This document shows, piece after piece, positions 43,714 to 52,412 of a stretch of 64,000 nucleotides of DNA. The notes below the pieces were generated by a model. The model ran no database searches, was not told the DNA's origin, and saw nothing but the letters and a program-made list of their open reading frames with translations. Position 1 is the first letter of the stretch. Every line of letters starts with the position of its first letter. The translations under genes and the position numbers were made by a program. Origin of the DNA: CALMEC01 sp964531025 (GTDB lineage Bacteria; Actinomycetota; Thermoleophilia; Miltoncostaeales; Miltoncostaeaceae); assembly GCA_964531025.1 (NCBI GenBank), contig CAZHDY010000001.1, forward strand, positions 744,001 through 808,000, written 5' to 3'.

Positions 43714-43753
43714 CGGAGCGATATGTTCCACTTATTCGGAACACAACGCTCCG
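43714..43753. promoter_or_regulatory. Perfect two-part dyad, probable TetR operator
   Basis: CGGAGCG-N4-GTTCC-N8-GGAAC-N4-CGCTCCG: two nested inverted repeats sharing one centre at 43733/43734, with no mismatch in the paired parts. It lies in the middle of the divergent TetR/membrane protein intergenic region, where it can cover both promoters. Confidence 0.85.
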
Positions 43754-43776
43754 CATAGAGACGGAGGAGACCGCGT

Positions 43777-44811
43777 ATGTCCACCCCACCCGCTCCGAAG
43801 ACGCCGCCTGCCGAGGCAACCGCCCATCGCGGTCCGCGACCGAACATCGCAGTGGTCGTCGCGGGACTCGCTGTCGCCGTTGCACTCATGCTGTTCGCGT
43901 TCGCGACCCCGGCCATCCACTCCGGCGCCCACGACCTTCCGCTCGCCGTGAGCGGACCGGCTCCGGCGGTCCGGGAGATCGTCGCGACGCTCGACGAGCG
44001 GAGCCCCGGCACGTTCGACATCACAACCCATGCGTCCATCGATCAAGCGGCCGACACGATTCGTCACCGCGACGCGATCGGCGGTCTGTCCGTCGACTCC
44101 GGCGGAGGAGTGACGGTGCAGTTGGCGTCGGGTGCCGGCACACCGTACGCGGGCCTTCTCCGAAGCCTCGGAGGCGAGATGGCGGCAAGCGGACAGCCGG
44201 TTACCTATGTGGACCTCGCCCCGCTCACGGCCGACGATCCGGCGGGTGCGGGTCTCGGCACCATGGCACTCCCCATGGTGTTCGGCGGAATGGCATCCGC
44301 CGTGCTGCTCGCGGTCCTCATGCAGGTCGGTCCGGGTCGACGACTGCTGGGAGCGCTCGCCGTGGCGGCGGTCGCGGGAACCACGGCCACGGTCATGCTG
44401 CGATTCGTGTTCGGAGCGGTCGATGACGGTTTCTGGCTCGCCACCCTCGGAATCGTCCTGGGCATCGCTGCGATCTCGCTGACGGTCCTGGGTCTTCACC
44501 GGCTGCTCGGATACGGGGGGATCGCGATCGGCGCGGTGATCATGCTCTTCGTGTCGAATCCGCTGTCGGGACTGGCGACCGGCCCGCAGTGGCTGCCACA
44601 CCCGTGGGGGGACTTCGGTCAGTTCCTCCCCGTTGGCGCGGCGGGCACCGTCGTGCGGTCAGCCGCCTTCTTCGACGGGAACGGAGCCGGCAGAGCCGTC
44701 CTGGTTCTCGTCTGCTGGATCGCTGCGGGTGCACTCCTGACGGTGCTCCGGCGCCCGGGAGCACCCGGCGAGAACGCAGCGCCCGCGCCCGTCACCGGTG
44801 CCGACGACTGA
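43777..44811 (+). CDS. Membrane protein, ABC-2/YhgE-like, probable TetR target
   Basis: Protein of 344 residues: one N-terminal helix (NIAVVVAGLAVAVALMLFAF), an extracellular domain of ~130 residues, then five or so helices (LGTMALPMVFGGMASAVLLA, ATLGIVLGIAAISLTVLGL and others). This is the layout of YhgE/Pip or DUF3533-like ABC-2-type exporters. The adjacent TetR regulator suggests efflux of a small toxic compound. No ATPase gene is adjacent. Confidence 0.75.
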   Translation: MSTPPAPKTPPAEATAHRGPRPNIAVVVAGLAVAVALMLFAFATPAIHSGAHDLPLAVSGPAPAVREIVATLDERSPGTFDITTHASIDQAADTIRHRDAIGGLSVDSGGGVTVQLASGAGTPYAGLLRSLGGEMAASGQPVTYVDLAPLTADDPAGAGLGTMALPMVFGGMASAVLLAVLMQVGPGRRLLGALAVAAVAGTTATVMLRFVFGAVDDGFWLATLGIVLGIAAISLTVLGLHRLLGYGGIAIGAVIMLFVSNPLSGLATGPQWLPHPWGDFGQFLPVGAAGTVVRSAAFFDGNGAGRAVLVLVCWIAAGALLTVLRRPGAPGENAAPAPVTGADD

Positions 44812-44862
44812 GATGACGGTCTCGGGGCCACCCGGTCAGATCCGACCGCTACGCTCCGTGCC

Positions 44863-45492
44863 ATGTCAACCGATCGTCCCGACCGGCCATACGAGATCGA
44901 TTGGGATGCACGGTTCGATCAGGACGAGTACGTCTTCGGCACCCGCCCGAACACCTTCCTGGAGAAGCACTCCGGGGTGATCCCGGCGGGAGGACACGTC
45001 CTTGCGATCGCGGACGGCGAGGGCCGCAACAGCGTCTGGCTCGCTGAGCAGGGGTACGAGGTCGAGGCCGTGGACGGATCGGCCGTCGCCGTGACCAAGG
45101 CGCGCCGCCTCGCCCAGGAGCGCGGGGTCACCGTGGATCACCGTCATGGCGATCTCACCACGATGGAGTGGCCGGCCGGCCGATGCGACGCGGTCGTCGG
45201 CGTCTTCCTCCAGTTCCTCGCCTCCGTGGCACGTCCGACGCTCTGGGCGAACGTCCACAGGACGCTCCGACCGGGTGGCGTGTTCCTCCTCGTCGGATAC
45301 ACGCCACGGCAGCGCGTGTACCGAACAGGCGGACCGGCAGACCCGGACCGCCTCTACGACCCCGAGGCGCTGCGAGGCGAGCTCGCGGCGTTCTCACTCG
45401 AACGCTTCTCGGCCCTGGAGTACGAGATGGACGAGGGTTCCGGCCATCGCGGGATGTCTGCGGTGATCGAGGTGATCGCCCGCCGTCGATGA
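44863..45492 (+). CDS. SAM-dependent methyltransferase (TehB-like)
   Basis: Class I methyltransferase of 209 residues: WDARFDQDEYVFGTRPNTFL, the SAM motif HVLAIADGEGRNSVWLAEQG, acidic VEAVDGSAVAV, and VFLQFLASVARPTLW. These resemble TehB/thiopurine methyltransferase-like proteins whose motif I reads DGEGRN. Substrate unknown. Confidence 0.88.
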   Translation: MSTDRPDRPYEIDWDARFDQDEYVFGTRPNTFLEKHSGVIPAGGHVLAIADGEGRNSVWLAEQGYEVEAVDGSAVAVTKARRLAQERGVTVDHRHGDLTTMEWPAGRCDAVVGVFLQFLASVARPTLWANVHRTLRPGGVFLLVGYTPRQRVYRTGGPADPDRLYDPEALRGELAAFSLERFSALEYEMDEGSGHRGMSAVIEVIARRR

Positions 45493-45595
45493 CGGTCGCG
45501 CGCACCGCCCGGCCGCGCCGGCGGAAACGACACCTCCGTTCGCGCCATGGCGCATAATGACCCGCAGTATCCGGGATCTTCACCAGGAGTCCGCC

Positions 45596-46528
45596 GTGAG
45601 CGACATCTTCAAAGACGACGCGCAACTCGACACCAGTCAGGTGGACGACATCCGCGCCGAGACCGCGGGCGGCCGCTCGATGGGCCGCGGCGTGGCCGTC
45701 GGCGGCGGTGGACTCGGCATCCTCGGGATCATCATCATGCTGCTCCTCGGCGGGAACCCCCTGAGCTCGGGTGGTGATTCGTCCAACCTGAACAGCCTCG
45801 ACGGCCAGACCGCCGGTGGCACGGCCACGCCCGGATCGTCCGGCACCAGCCAGGAGCTCGCCCAGCGGTGTCGCACCGGGGCGGACGCCGACCGCTACGA
45901 CGACTGCCGCATCGTCGGCTTCGTGAACAGCGTGCAGGCGTACTGGCGCACCGAGTTCCGCCAGCAGGGCGCGACCTACCGCCCCGCACGCACGCGGTTC
46001 TTCTCGAACGCGGTCAACACCGGCTGCGGGGCCGCGAGTGCCGAGATGGGTCCCTTCTATTGCCCGGCAGATCAGAGCGTCTACCTGGATCTGGGATTCT
46101 TCGAGCTGCTCCGCACCCGGTTCGGCGCCTCGGGCGGCCCGTTCGCCCAGGCATACGTGGTCGCACATGAATACGGACACCACATCCAGAACCTGACCGG
46201 CGACCTCCAGAGGATCGGCAACGACCGTCAAGGACCCGAATCCCGCGCGGTGCGCGCCGAACTGCAGGCCGACTGCTACGCCGGCGTGTGGTTCCAGCAC
46301 GCGGTCACGACCGGGTACCTCAACCCGATCGACCAGGAGGACATCGCCGACGGCTTGGACGCGGCGGCCCGGGTGGGCGACGACTACATCCAGCGCGAGT
46401 TCCAGGGCAGCGTGAATCCCGAGGCGTGGACCCACGGGTCGAGCGCACAGCGTCAGAAGTGGTTCACGCGCGGCTACGAGAGCGGGGCGCCGGGCCAGTG
46501 CAACACCTTCGAGGGGTCGATCTCCTGA
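45596..46528 (+). CDS. Neutral zinc metallopeptidase, YpfJ family
   Basis: Protein of 310 residues: short cytoplasmic part, one helix (LGILGIIIMLLLGG), Gly/Ser-rich linker, then the putative peptidase domain with FFSNAVNTGCGAASAEMGPF, zinc motif YVVAHEYGHHIQNLTG, and RAELQADCYAGVWF. GTG 45596 is preferred over ATG 45557 because AGGAG sits 7 nt upstream. Peptidase activity is inferred from HExxH. Confidence 0.93.
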   Translation: MSDIFKDDAQLDTSQVDDIRAETAGGRSMGRGVAVGGGGLGILGIIIMLLLGGNPLSSGGDSSNLNSLDGQTAGGTATPGSSGTSQELAQRCRTGADADRYDDCRIVGFVNSVQAYWRTEFRQQGATYRPARTRFFSNAVNTGCGAASAEMGPFYCPADQSVYLDLGFFELLRTRFGASGGPFAQAYVVAHEYGHHIQNLTGDLQRIGNDRQGPESRAVRAELQADCYAGVWFQHAVTTGYLNPIDQEDIADGLDAAARVGDDYIQREFQGSVNPEAWTHGSSAQRQKWFTRGYESGAPGQCNTFEGSIS

Positions 46529-46564
46529 CGTGGGCGGTCCCGTGAGCCGCCGTCGGACGCATCC

Positions 46565-47740
46565 ATGAGCACGCCGCGCGAGCGTGCCTTCAGCAGCCGG
46601 GCCTCGGCCATCGCACCCTTCGAGGTGATGGAGGTGCTTCGGCGCGCCCAGGAGCTGGAGGCGGCCGGCCACGACGTCATCCACCTCGAGGTCGGCGAAC
46701 CCGACTTCCCCACCCCGGAGCCGATCGTCCGCCGTGCGCAGGCCGCCCTCGCCGACGAACCGATGATGTACACGCCGGCCCTCGGGCTCGGCACCCTCCG
46801 CGAAGGCGTCGCCGGTCACTACGACGCCGTCTTCGGCGTCGACGTCGATCCCGAACGCGTCGTGATCACATCCGGATCGAGCGCGGCCCTCCTCATGGCG
46901 CTCGGCCTCGTCCTCGACACCGGCGACGAGGTCCTCATCGGTGATCCCGGCTACCCGTGCAATCGTCACTTCGTCACGTTCGTCGGGGGACGCCCGCGGT
47001 TGGTGCCCACCGACGCGTCGACGGGGTATCAGGTGAATGCGGACATCCTGCGGGAGGCCTGGGGTCCGGCGACCCGTGCCGTCATCACGGCGTCGCCCTC
47101 CAATCCCACCGGGACGTCCATCGCGGACGACGACATGGAGGCGATCGTCGCTCTGTGCCATGAGCGCGGGGCGGAGCTGATCGCCGACGAGATCTACCAG
47201 GGTCTCACCTACGGCCATCCGCCTCGGACGATCCTCCGTCATACCGACGACGCGTTCGTCGTGAACAGCTTCTCGAAGTACTTCCAGATGACCGGCTGGA
47301 GGATCGGTTGGCTCGTGCTCGGTAAGGACGCCGTGCGCGAGATCGAGAAGCTCGCCCAGAATCTCTATATCTGCCCGCCGACCATCGCACAGCACGCGGC
47401 GCTCGCCGCCTTCGACGACGACACCACCGCGATCCTCGAGGAAAGACGTGTCGAACTGGGAGAGCGTCGCGACGCCCTCCTGGCCGCGCTCCCGACGATC
47501 GGATTCCAGGTGAGGGCGGTGCCCGACGGCGCCTTCTACATCTACTGCGATGTCTCCGCGGTCACGGACGACAGCTTCACGTTCGCCGCGCGGATATTGG
47601 AGCGGGCCCACGTCGCGATCACCCCGGGTCGCGATTTCGGAGTGGCGGCACCGGAGCGGCACGTGCGTATCGCCTACTCGCAGCCGATCCCCCGCCTCCA
47701 CGAGGCCGTCGAACGGATCGGCCGCATCGTCGGCACCTGA
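46565..47740 (+). CDS. Class I/II aminotransferase (PLP-dependent)
   Basis: Protein of 391 residues. Signatures: HLEVGEPDFPTPEPIVRRAQ, VITSGSSAALLMALGLVLD, ASPSNPTGT, ADEIYQGLTYG and the PLP lysine in NSFSKYFQMTGWRIGWLVLG. The fold is aspartate aminotransferase-like; the amino acid substrate is not predictable. It starts 36 nt after the peptidase gene. Confidence 0.93.
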   Translation: MSTPRERAFSSRASAIAPFEVMEVLRRAQELEAAGHDVIHLEVGEPDFPTPEPIVRRAQAALADEPMMYTPALGLGTLREGVAGHYDAVFGVDVDPERVVITSGSSAALLMALGLVLDTGDEVLIGDPGYPCNRHFVTFVGGRPRLVPTDASTGYQVNADILREAWGPATRAVITASPSNPTGTSIADDDMEAIVALCHERGAELIADEIYQGLTYGHPPRTILRHTDDAFVVNSFSKYFQMTGWRIGWLVLGKDAVREIEKLAQNLYICPPTIAQHAALAAFDDDTTAILEERRVELGERRDALLAALPTIGFQVRAVPDGAFYIYCDVSAVTDDSFTFAARILERAHVAITPGRDFGVAAPERHVRIAYSQPIPRLHEAVERIGRIVGT

Positions 47741-47887
47741 AGCCCTCCGGACCCGGCCCGGTGGGCAGACGCGCGATACACCGGGCACCGCGCGCTCCCC
47801 GGTCCGGGCGCCCGGGACGGATCCACTGACGGACGTCACGTACGGACCGTCACACGTTGGTCCCATGAGCCGTGAACAGGACGACGA

Positions 47888-48124
47888 TCAGGTGACGAGC
47901 TCGGCGACCAGCTTCTTGATGGCCTTCAGCAGGCCGTCCTTGAGCTTGTCGCCGATGTCCCCTCCCCACTTCGAGGCAACGACGCCCACCGCGCTCACCA
48001 GGAGCGCCACCATGACGACGATGCCGATGTACTCGACGGTTCCCTGGCCGCGCTGGTCCGACGTCAGCCGGTCCCATCCCTTCATCGCGTGCGCCGCGCA
48101 CCAGCCCATGAATCGGTAGCCCAT
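47888..48124 (-). CDS. Flp-type prepilin-like small protein
   Basis: Protein of 78 residues with the class III prepilin pattern: basic start, QRGQGTVEYIGIVVMVALLV (cleavage expected after the Gly of RG, Glu at +5), then an amphipathic C-terminal helix rich in Lys. GGGAGG lies upstream of the ATG. No Tad secretion genes are in the window. A longer paralogue with the same signal lies at 48347-48979. Confidence 0.82.
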   Translation of the reverse strand: MGYRFMGWCAAHAMKGWDRLTSDQRGQGTVEYIGIVVMVALLVSAVGVVASKWGGDIGDKLKDGLLKAIKKLVAELVT

Positions 48125-48346
48125 TTTTCCTCCCTTGTCGTGATTGGGCGCTTCCGATCCTCCGGCCGGCCCTCGTCACGACTCCACGCGCGCCCGTGTC
48201 AGCTTCGTGTCGACACGTAACGCCTTCGGGTCACGATCACAACTAACATCGAACCGACGATAAGTGACCGGATCGCGTGCGTGCTCCCATCGCTGTCGAC
48301 GGTCACCACCCCGATGCCACCGGGATCCAGCACCGGGCACCGACGA

Positions 48347-48979
48347 TCACGGACGGGTCGGTGATTCCACCGCGCCGCCCTCGGAGCGCCGTGCACGATC
48401 GAGTGCCGCCCGTCGGAGACGCTTCAGCACGAACATCCGTCCCCGGGAGACGACGACGTCCTCCGACAAGCCTCCGAGGTCCTCCATGATGCGACGGTAG
48501 GCGGCCTCACCATCCATGGCACGAAGCTCACGAACGTAGGCGCGAAGATCCCGCGAGAGCGACCGTACGGTGCCGACGGGATCACGGAGAGCCGACGTCA
48601 GGTCACTCCCGGCGCGCAGGAAGGCGACGGGATCACGGACCAGGGCTTCCAGATCGCGCATGACCGCGTGCCCGAACCCGCGGCCGAACGCCGCGCCGCC
48701 GACACCTACCAGGCGTCCGCCCTTCCGTACCGCCCGCACGAAACGCGTCCAACGACCGGGACGATTCCCACTCGACCCCGACAGACGGTCGAGAGGCTCG
48801 GTCACACGCTCGACGGCCGCGGGAATCACCGGGGTGGGTCGCGGATCGAGACGTGGTCCCGTGAAATGACGCACGACCACGGAAGCTCCGACCAGGAGCA
48901 GGGCGACGACCACGACGATGCCGATGTACTCGGCGGTGGCCTGACCGTCCTGGGCCCGGTGACGAACGGAAGCGTCCAT
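48347..48979 (-). CDS. Flp-prepilin-like protein with long C-terminal extension
   Basis: Protein of 210 residues. The N-terminus repeats the prepilin signal of its neighbour: QDGQATAEYIGIVVVVALLL. After the single helix come ~170 residues with no recognised domain: Pro-rich, then highly basic (Arg-rich) helical sequence such as RSLSRDLRAYVREL. Ordinary Flp pilins are 50-80 residues, so this is not a standard pilin. ATG 48979 is the most plausible start. Confidence 0.72.
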   Translation of the reverse strand: MDASVRHRAQDGQATAEYIGIVVVVALLLVGASVVVRHFTGPRLDPRPTPVIPAAVERVTEPLDRLSGSSGNRPGRWTRFVRAVRKGGRLVGVGGAAFGRGFGHAVMRDLEALVRDPVAFLRAGSDLTSALRDPVGTVRSLSRDLRAYVRELRAMDGEAAYRRIMEDLGGLSEDVVVSRGRMFVLKRLRRAALDRARRSEGGAVESPTRP

Positions 48980-49095
48980 CGCCCGACCGTAGGACCGGGA
49001 TGTGTGACGCCGCGTGCGCCGTTGGTGACCACGGTGATTCGTGGTTGAATCAGAAGCGCGACGACGATCCCCTCCCGGCACCCCATGAGGAAGTC

Positions 49096-49593
49096 ATGTC
49101 ACTGTTCTCGGCCCTGAGCGAATCCATCCGCGTCACGACCGATCTGGCGCGTAGCAGCGTCGACCGTATCCGCCTGGAGGCGAAGCTCAAGTCACTGGAG
49201 CGCCGTCAGACGCAGGCTCTGGCCGCACTGGGTCGCAGGGTCCGCGAACTGTCCCTCTCGGGAGAACTGACGGACGACCGACTCACCGAGGAGATCGCCG
49301 AGGTCGCCGCCGCCGAGATGCGCATCGCCGCCTGCGAGGCGGAGATCGACGAGGTGTCGGCCTCCCCGTCGCCGTCGTCGACGACCTCCGAGAGCGTCGA
49401 CCACTCGCCGACGGCTGAGGAATCGGAGGACGATGATGACGACGACGCGGCAAAGGCCGTGGCCGAGGCCGAGGCGGCGGCCGGATCACAGATGGAAACG
49501 GCGTCGGCCGACGAACCCACCACGGACACGACGGCGGCTGACGAGCAGACGTCCGGCGGCTCCGAGACAACGGATGGCGATGCGGCGGCCTGA
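49096..49593 (+). CDS. Coiled-coil protein with acidic tail, function unknown
   Basis: Protein of 165 residues. The first ~90 form long helices with heptad character (LEAKLKSLERRQTQALAALG, RLTEEIAEVAAAEMRIAACE); the rest is Ser/Thr/Glu/Asp-rich and low complexity, including a run of Asp residues. ATG 49096 has GAGGAA upstream. No homologous domain recognised. Confidence 0.75.
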   Translation: MSLFSALSESIRVTTDLARSSVDRIRLEAKLKSLERRQTQALAALGRRVRELSLSGELTDDRLTEEIAEVAAAEMRIAACEAEIDEVSASPSPSSTTSESVDHSPTAEESEDDDDDDAAKAVAEAEAAAGSQMETASADEPTTDTTAADEQTSGGSETTDGDAAA

Positions 49594-49759
49594 CGGGGTA
49601 CGGCACGTTCCCTGAGAGCCGGCCGCACCCGCACAGGGTGGGCACGCCCCCGGCAGGCCATCACGGGGCTCCCGGACGGATCGGCCATCGGGGTGGGCAG
49701 ACCACCTGAGCGGGTGTATCCTTCGGTTCCGGTTCACCAGCGATCGCTCGCGAGGCTCA

Positions 49760-50008
49760 ATGCGCGTCGAACCAGATCGACAGGGCCACCACCGTTCGGA
49801 GGCACCGGCCTGTCACCGTTGCGGGGCACCGCTCCTCGACGGCGCGACCATGTGCCCGTTCTGCGAATGCACCCTCGACACGCGGGCGCACAACCGGGCA
49901 GCCGGGCGGGTCGCGCGCCTGATCACGCAGCGGGCGGCGCTTTCAATAGGATTCGTATTCTTCGCCGCGGTCGCGATCGTCTGCATGGTCGCGGCATTCG
50001 TCGTCTGA
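49760..50008 (+). CDS. Small zinc-ribbon membrane protein
   Basis: Protein of 82 residues: CHRCGAPLLDGATMCPFCEC provides two CxxC pairs, followed by a basic stretch and one C-terminal helix (GFVFFAAVAIVCMVAAFVV). It would be a tail-anchored zinc-ribbon protein. Function unknown. Confidence 0.68.
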   Translation: MRVEPDRQGHHRSEAPACHRCGAPLLDGATMCPFCECTLDTRAHNRAAGRVARLITQRAALSIGFVFFAAVAIVCMVAAFVV

Positions 50009-50052
50009 GCCGTCCCGGCGCAACCACCACTCTCACAGGAGACTGCTGACCG

Positions 50053-50226
50053 TTGAACAGCGCACCCGAACAAGAGCTCTTCCAGATCGGTGACGAGGTC
50101 ACCGGATCGTTCCGCTGCGCGAGTTGCGATCTCCTCGTGGTATCCCCCAACGAGAACGACGGGATCCTCGTCCTCCCCGGGTGCCCGCTCTGCGGATCCG
50201 AGGAGTGGCGCGTCGTCAACGTGTAG
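50053..50226 (+). CDS. Very small zinc-ribbon protein
   Basis: A 57-residue ORF from TTG 50053: MNSAPEQELFQIGDEVTGSF, then RCASCDLLVV and GCPLCGSEEWRVV, two CxxC pairs as in a zinc ribbon. AGGAGA lies about 11 nt upstream. Good codon bias and position 44 nt after the preceding zinc-ribbon gene support it as real and cotranscribed. Confidence 0.7.
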   Translation: MNSAPEQELFQIGDEVTGSFRCASCDLLVVSPNENDGILVLPGCPLCGSEEWRVVNV

Positions 50227-50238
50227 CCGGACCCGTTC

Positions 50239-50535
50239 CTACGGAGGGGTGCCCTTCAGCGTCGTGAGGTAGTCGTCGACCGGCATCACCGTCAGCGTGT
50301 CGACATGCGCGCTTCCACGGGAGGCGATGTCGGACGAGAGACGGGCGATCGCCTCGACGTCGGGCGCCTCGACCAGGCTCAGGAAGTCGTACGGCCCCAG
50401 CAGCGCCCACTGGTTCACGACGCGTACACCGAGAGCCTCGATCTCGCGGTTGACCTCGAACAGGCGCTCAGGAACCACCTGGAGCGTCTGGATTCCCTGA
50501 GGGCTCAGGGTCGTGAGGAGGAGATACGTCGGCAT
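50239..50535 (-). CDS. GYD domain protein
   Basis: Protein of 98 residues with the GYD family pattern: TYLLLTTLSPQGIQTL, VNREIEALGVRVVNQWALLG and PYDFLSLVEAPDVEAIARLS. Family function is unknown; the fold is a ferredoxin-like dimer related to ABM. Convergent with the preceding zinc-ribbon gene (12-nt gap). Confidence 0.88.
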   Translation of the reverse strand: MPTYLLLTTLSPQGIQTLQVVPERLFEVNREIEALGVRVVNQWALLGPYDFLSLVEAPDVEAIARLSSDIASRGSAHVDTLTVMPVDDYLTTLKGTPP

Positions 50536-50673
50536 GTGTGACCTCGCGGTAGGACCCGGCGTGGGACTACTCTATCCACAGCGTGCCCCGTGCGGTACCC
50601 ACCACCCCGGCACCGGCTAACCTGATCGGGCCGAAGCCGACCGATCATCCCACCACGAAAGACCGAGGCCCCG

Positions 50674-51003
50674 ATGTCCTTTCGCGATTCCAAGCCCGAG
50701 CTGAGCCCCCTGCAGGACGCAATCATCAACTACCACGCGACGGATCTGGAGGAGGAGCTGATCACCTGGGCCCGTGAGCACTGGCCCATGGCGGCGCGCG
50801 GCATGATCTACAACAAGAAGGAGGGCGACGACCTCATCTCCGGCGTGCAGGGGCTGCGCGACGAGCAGGCCAAGCATGCCCTCTCGGTCGCCGCGCGCCT
50901 CGCGGTCGCACAGCGCGAGCTTCTGATCCGCGCGATCGCCGCCGTCCTTCCCGGCTGGCTCGAGGAGCGCTACGGGCTCGTCCCGAAGGACGGGCAGAAG
51001 TAG
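50674..51003 (+). CDS. Hypothetical helical protein
   Basis: Protein of 109 residues, mostly helical and charged: LQDAIINYHATDLEEELITW, ARGMIYNKKEGDDLISGVQG, LAVAQRELLIRAIAAVLPGW. No family recognised. Good codon bias; ATG start. Followed by a strong hairpin and the convergent COG0523 gene. Confidence 0.72.
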   Translation: MSFRDSKPELSPLQDAIINYHATDLEEELITWAREHWPMAARGMIYNKKEGDDLISGVQGLRDEQAKHALSVAARLAVAQRELLIRAIAAVLPGWLEERYGLVPKDGQK

Positions 51004-51021
51004 GTTCGACCGCCCGCGAGT

Positions 51022-51053
51022 GCGAACCCGGAGCCTTGTCGCTCCGGGTTCGC
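51022..51053. terminator. 13-bp hairpin between convergent genes
   Basis: GCGAACCCGGAGC, loop CTTGTC, GCTCCGGGTTCGC. Perfect stem in the 75-bp gap between the genes ending at 51003 (+) and 51079 (-). It could terminate both transcripts. No T-tract. Confidence 0.75.
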
Positions 51054-51078
51054 GCCCACGGGCGACGGTGGGATCGGG

Positions 51079-52305
51079 TCAGCCGTGCTGCGCGTGATCG
51101 TGGACGGCAGAGGGATCGGCGATCCCGGGGAGCGGATCGTCGAACTCCTTCCACGCTTTGGGACTCAACGCCAGCTCGTCATCGGTGAGGAGACACGCGT
51201 CGAGCTCCGTGCGCACCCGCCCCTCGTCGACGTCCCGACCGATGAACACGATCTGCTGCCGTCGGTCACCGAAGCGCCCGTGCCAGTTGGCGAGGATGCG
51301 ATCGCGGTCCTCCGGGTGCTCCGGCCAGTGGTCCTGCGGAATCGACGCCCACCAGCGACCGGTGACCTCGATGTTGCAGGCACCGCCGGCCTGTGACCAC
51401 AGGTAGACGTGCTCGGGATGGGTGGCGGTCCAGAAGAAGCCCTTCGAACGGATCACACCCTCCCAGTCACCGTCGTTGACGAACGCCATGAACCGCGCCG
51501 GATGGAACGGGGTCCGCGACTCGTACACGAAGCTGGAGATGCCGTACTCGTCGGTCTCCGGTACGTGCTCACCGGAGAGCTCGGCGATCCATGCCGCCGA
51601 GTTCTGTGCTGCCTCCATGTCGAAGAGGCCGGTGTCCAGGATCTCCGCGAGCGCAATCTCCCCGAAGGGTGCGCGGATCACCTTCGCCCGTGTGTTGAGA
51701 CTGCGTACGACGGCCTCCACCTGCCCTGACGCCGCGTCGCCCGCGAGGTCGGTCTTCGACAGGAGGATGACGTCCGCGAACTCGATCTGGTCGATCAGTA
51801 GATCGGCCACCGTGCGCTCGTCGTCCTCGCCGAGCGACTCGCCGCGATCCTGCAGCGAATCGGCGTCGGCCAGATCGGTCGGGAAGTTGAGGGCATCGAC
51901 GACGGTGACCATCGTGTCCAGACGGGCGACGTCACCGAGGCAGCGGCCCCGCTCGTCCTCGAACGTGAAGGTCTGGGCGACCGGAAGCGGTTCCGAGATC
52001 CCCGTCGACTCGATCAGCAGGTAGTCGAAGCGGTCCTGGTGTGCCAGGCGCGACACCTCCTCCAGGAGGTCTTCGCGGAGCGTGCAGCAGATGCACCCGT
52101 TCGTCATCTCGACGAGCTTCTCGTCGGTGCGGTTGAGCTCGGCCTCGCCGCCGCGGACAAGTTCGGCGTCGATGTTGATCTCGCTCATGTCGTTGACGAT
52201 GACGGCCACACGACGGTTCTCCCGGTTGGCGAGAACGTGGTTGAGGAGGGTCGTCTTTCCGGCGCCGAGGAAGCCGGAGAGCACGGTGACGGGCAGGCGT
52301 TTCAT
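51079..52305 (-). CDS. COG0523 (CobW/ZNG-type) GTPase, putative zinc chaperone
   Basis: Protein of 408 residues. Walker A in VLSGFLGAGKTTLLNHVLAN; the metal motif CICC in MTNGCICCTLREDLLEEV; NKxD-type SKTD; and a C-terminal CobW_C domain ending in a His-containing tail (HDHAQHG). COG0523 proteins hand zinc or other metals to target proteins. The Zur-like box 35 nt upstream supports a role in zinc limitation. Confidence 0.92.
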   Translation of the reverse strand: MKRLPVTVLSGFLGAGKTTLLNHVLANRENRRVAVIVNDMSEINIDAELVRGGEAELNRTDEKLVEMTNGCICCTLREDLLEEVSRLAHQDRFDYLLIESTGISEPLPVAQTFTFEDERGRCLGDVARLDTMVTVVDALNFPTDLADADSLQDRGESLGEDDERTVADLLIDQIEFADVILLSKTDLAGDAASGQVEAVVRSLNTRAKVIRAPFGEIALAEILDTGLFDMEAAQNSAAWIAELSGEHVPETDEYGISSFVYESRTPFHPARFMAFVNDGDWEGVIRSKGFFWTATHPEHVYLWSQAGGACNIEVTGRWWASIPQDHWPEHPEDRDRILANWHGRFGDRRQQIVFIGRDVDEGRVRTELDACLLTDDELALSPKAWKEFDDPLPGIADPSAVHDHAQHG

Positions 52306-52339
52306 GAAGGTCGTTCCTTCCAGATGTGCGACAGATAAG

Positions 52340-52352
52340 AATGAGTATCATT
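52340..52352. promoter_or_regulatory. Zur-like box upstream of the COG0523 gene
   Basis: AATGA-GTA-TCATT, a perfect 5-3-5 inverted repeat, nested in a longer near-palindrome (AGATAA...TTATCT). It matches the AATGA..TCATT style of actinobacterial Zur sites. Distance to the start codon at 52305 is 34 nt. The match is by eye. Confidence 0.65.
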
Positions 52353-52412
52353 TATCTGCCTCGATCGCCCATCGTCGGACAACCGCGGCTCATCGAGCCG
52401 GAGAGCGCGGTG

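Noticed and set aside
45155..47866. 903-codon open frame on the minus strand
   Set aside because: Antisense to the methyltransferase, zinc peptidase and aminotransferase genes, all with clear motifs. The product is low-complexity Arg/Gly/Val-rich sequence, as expected in GC-rich antisense frames.
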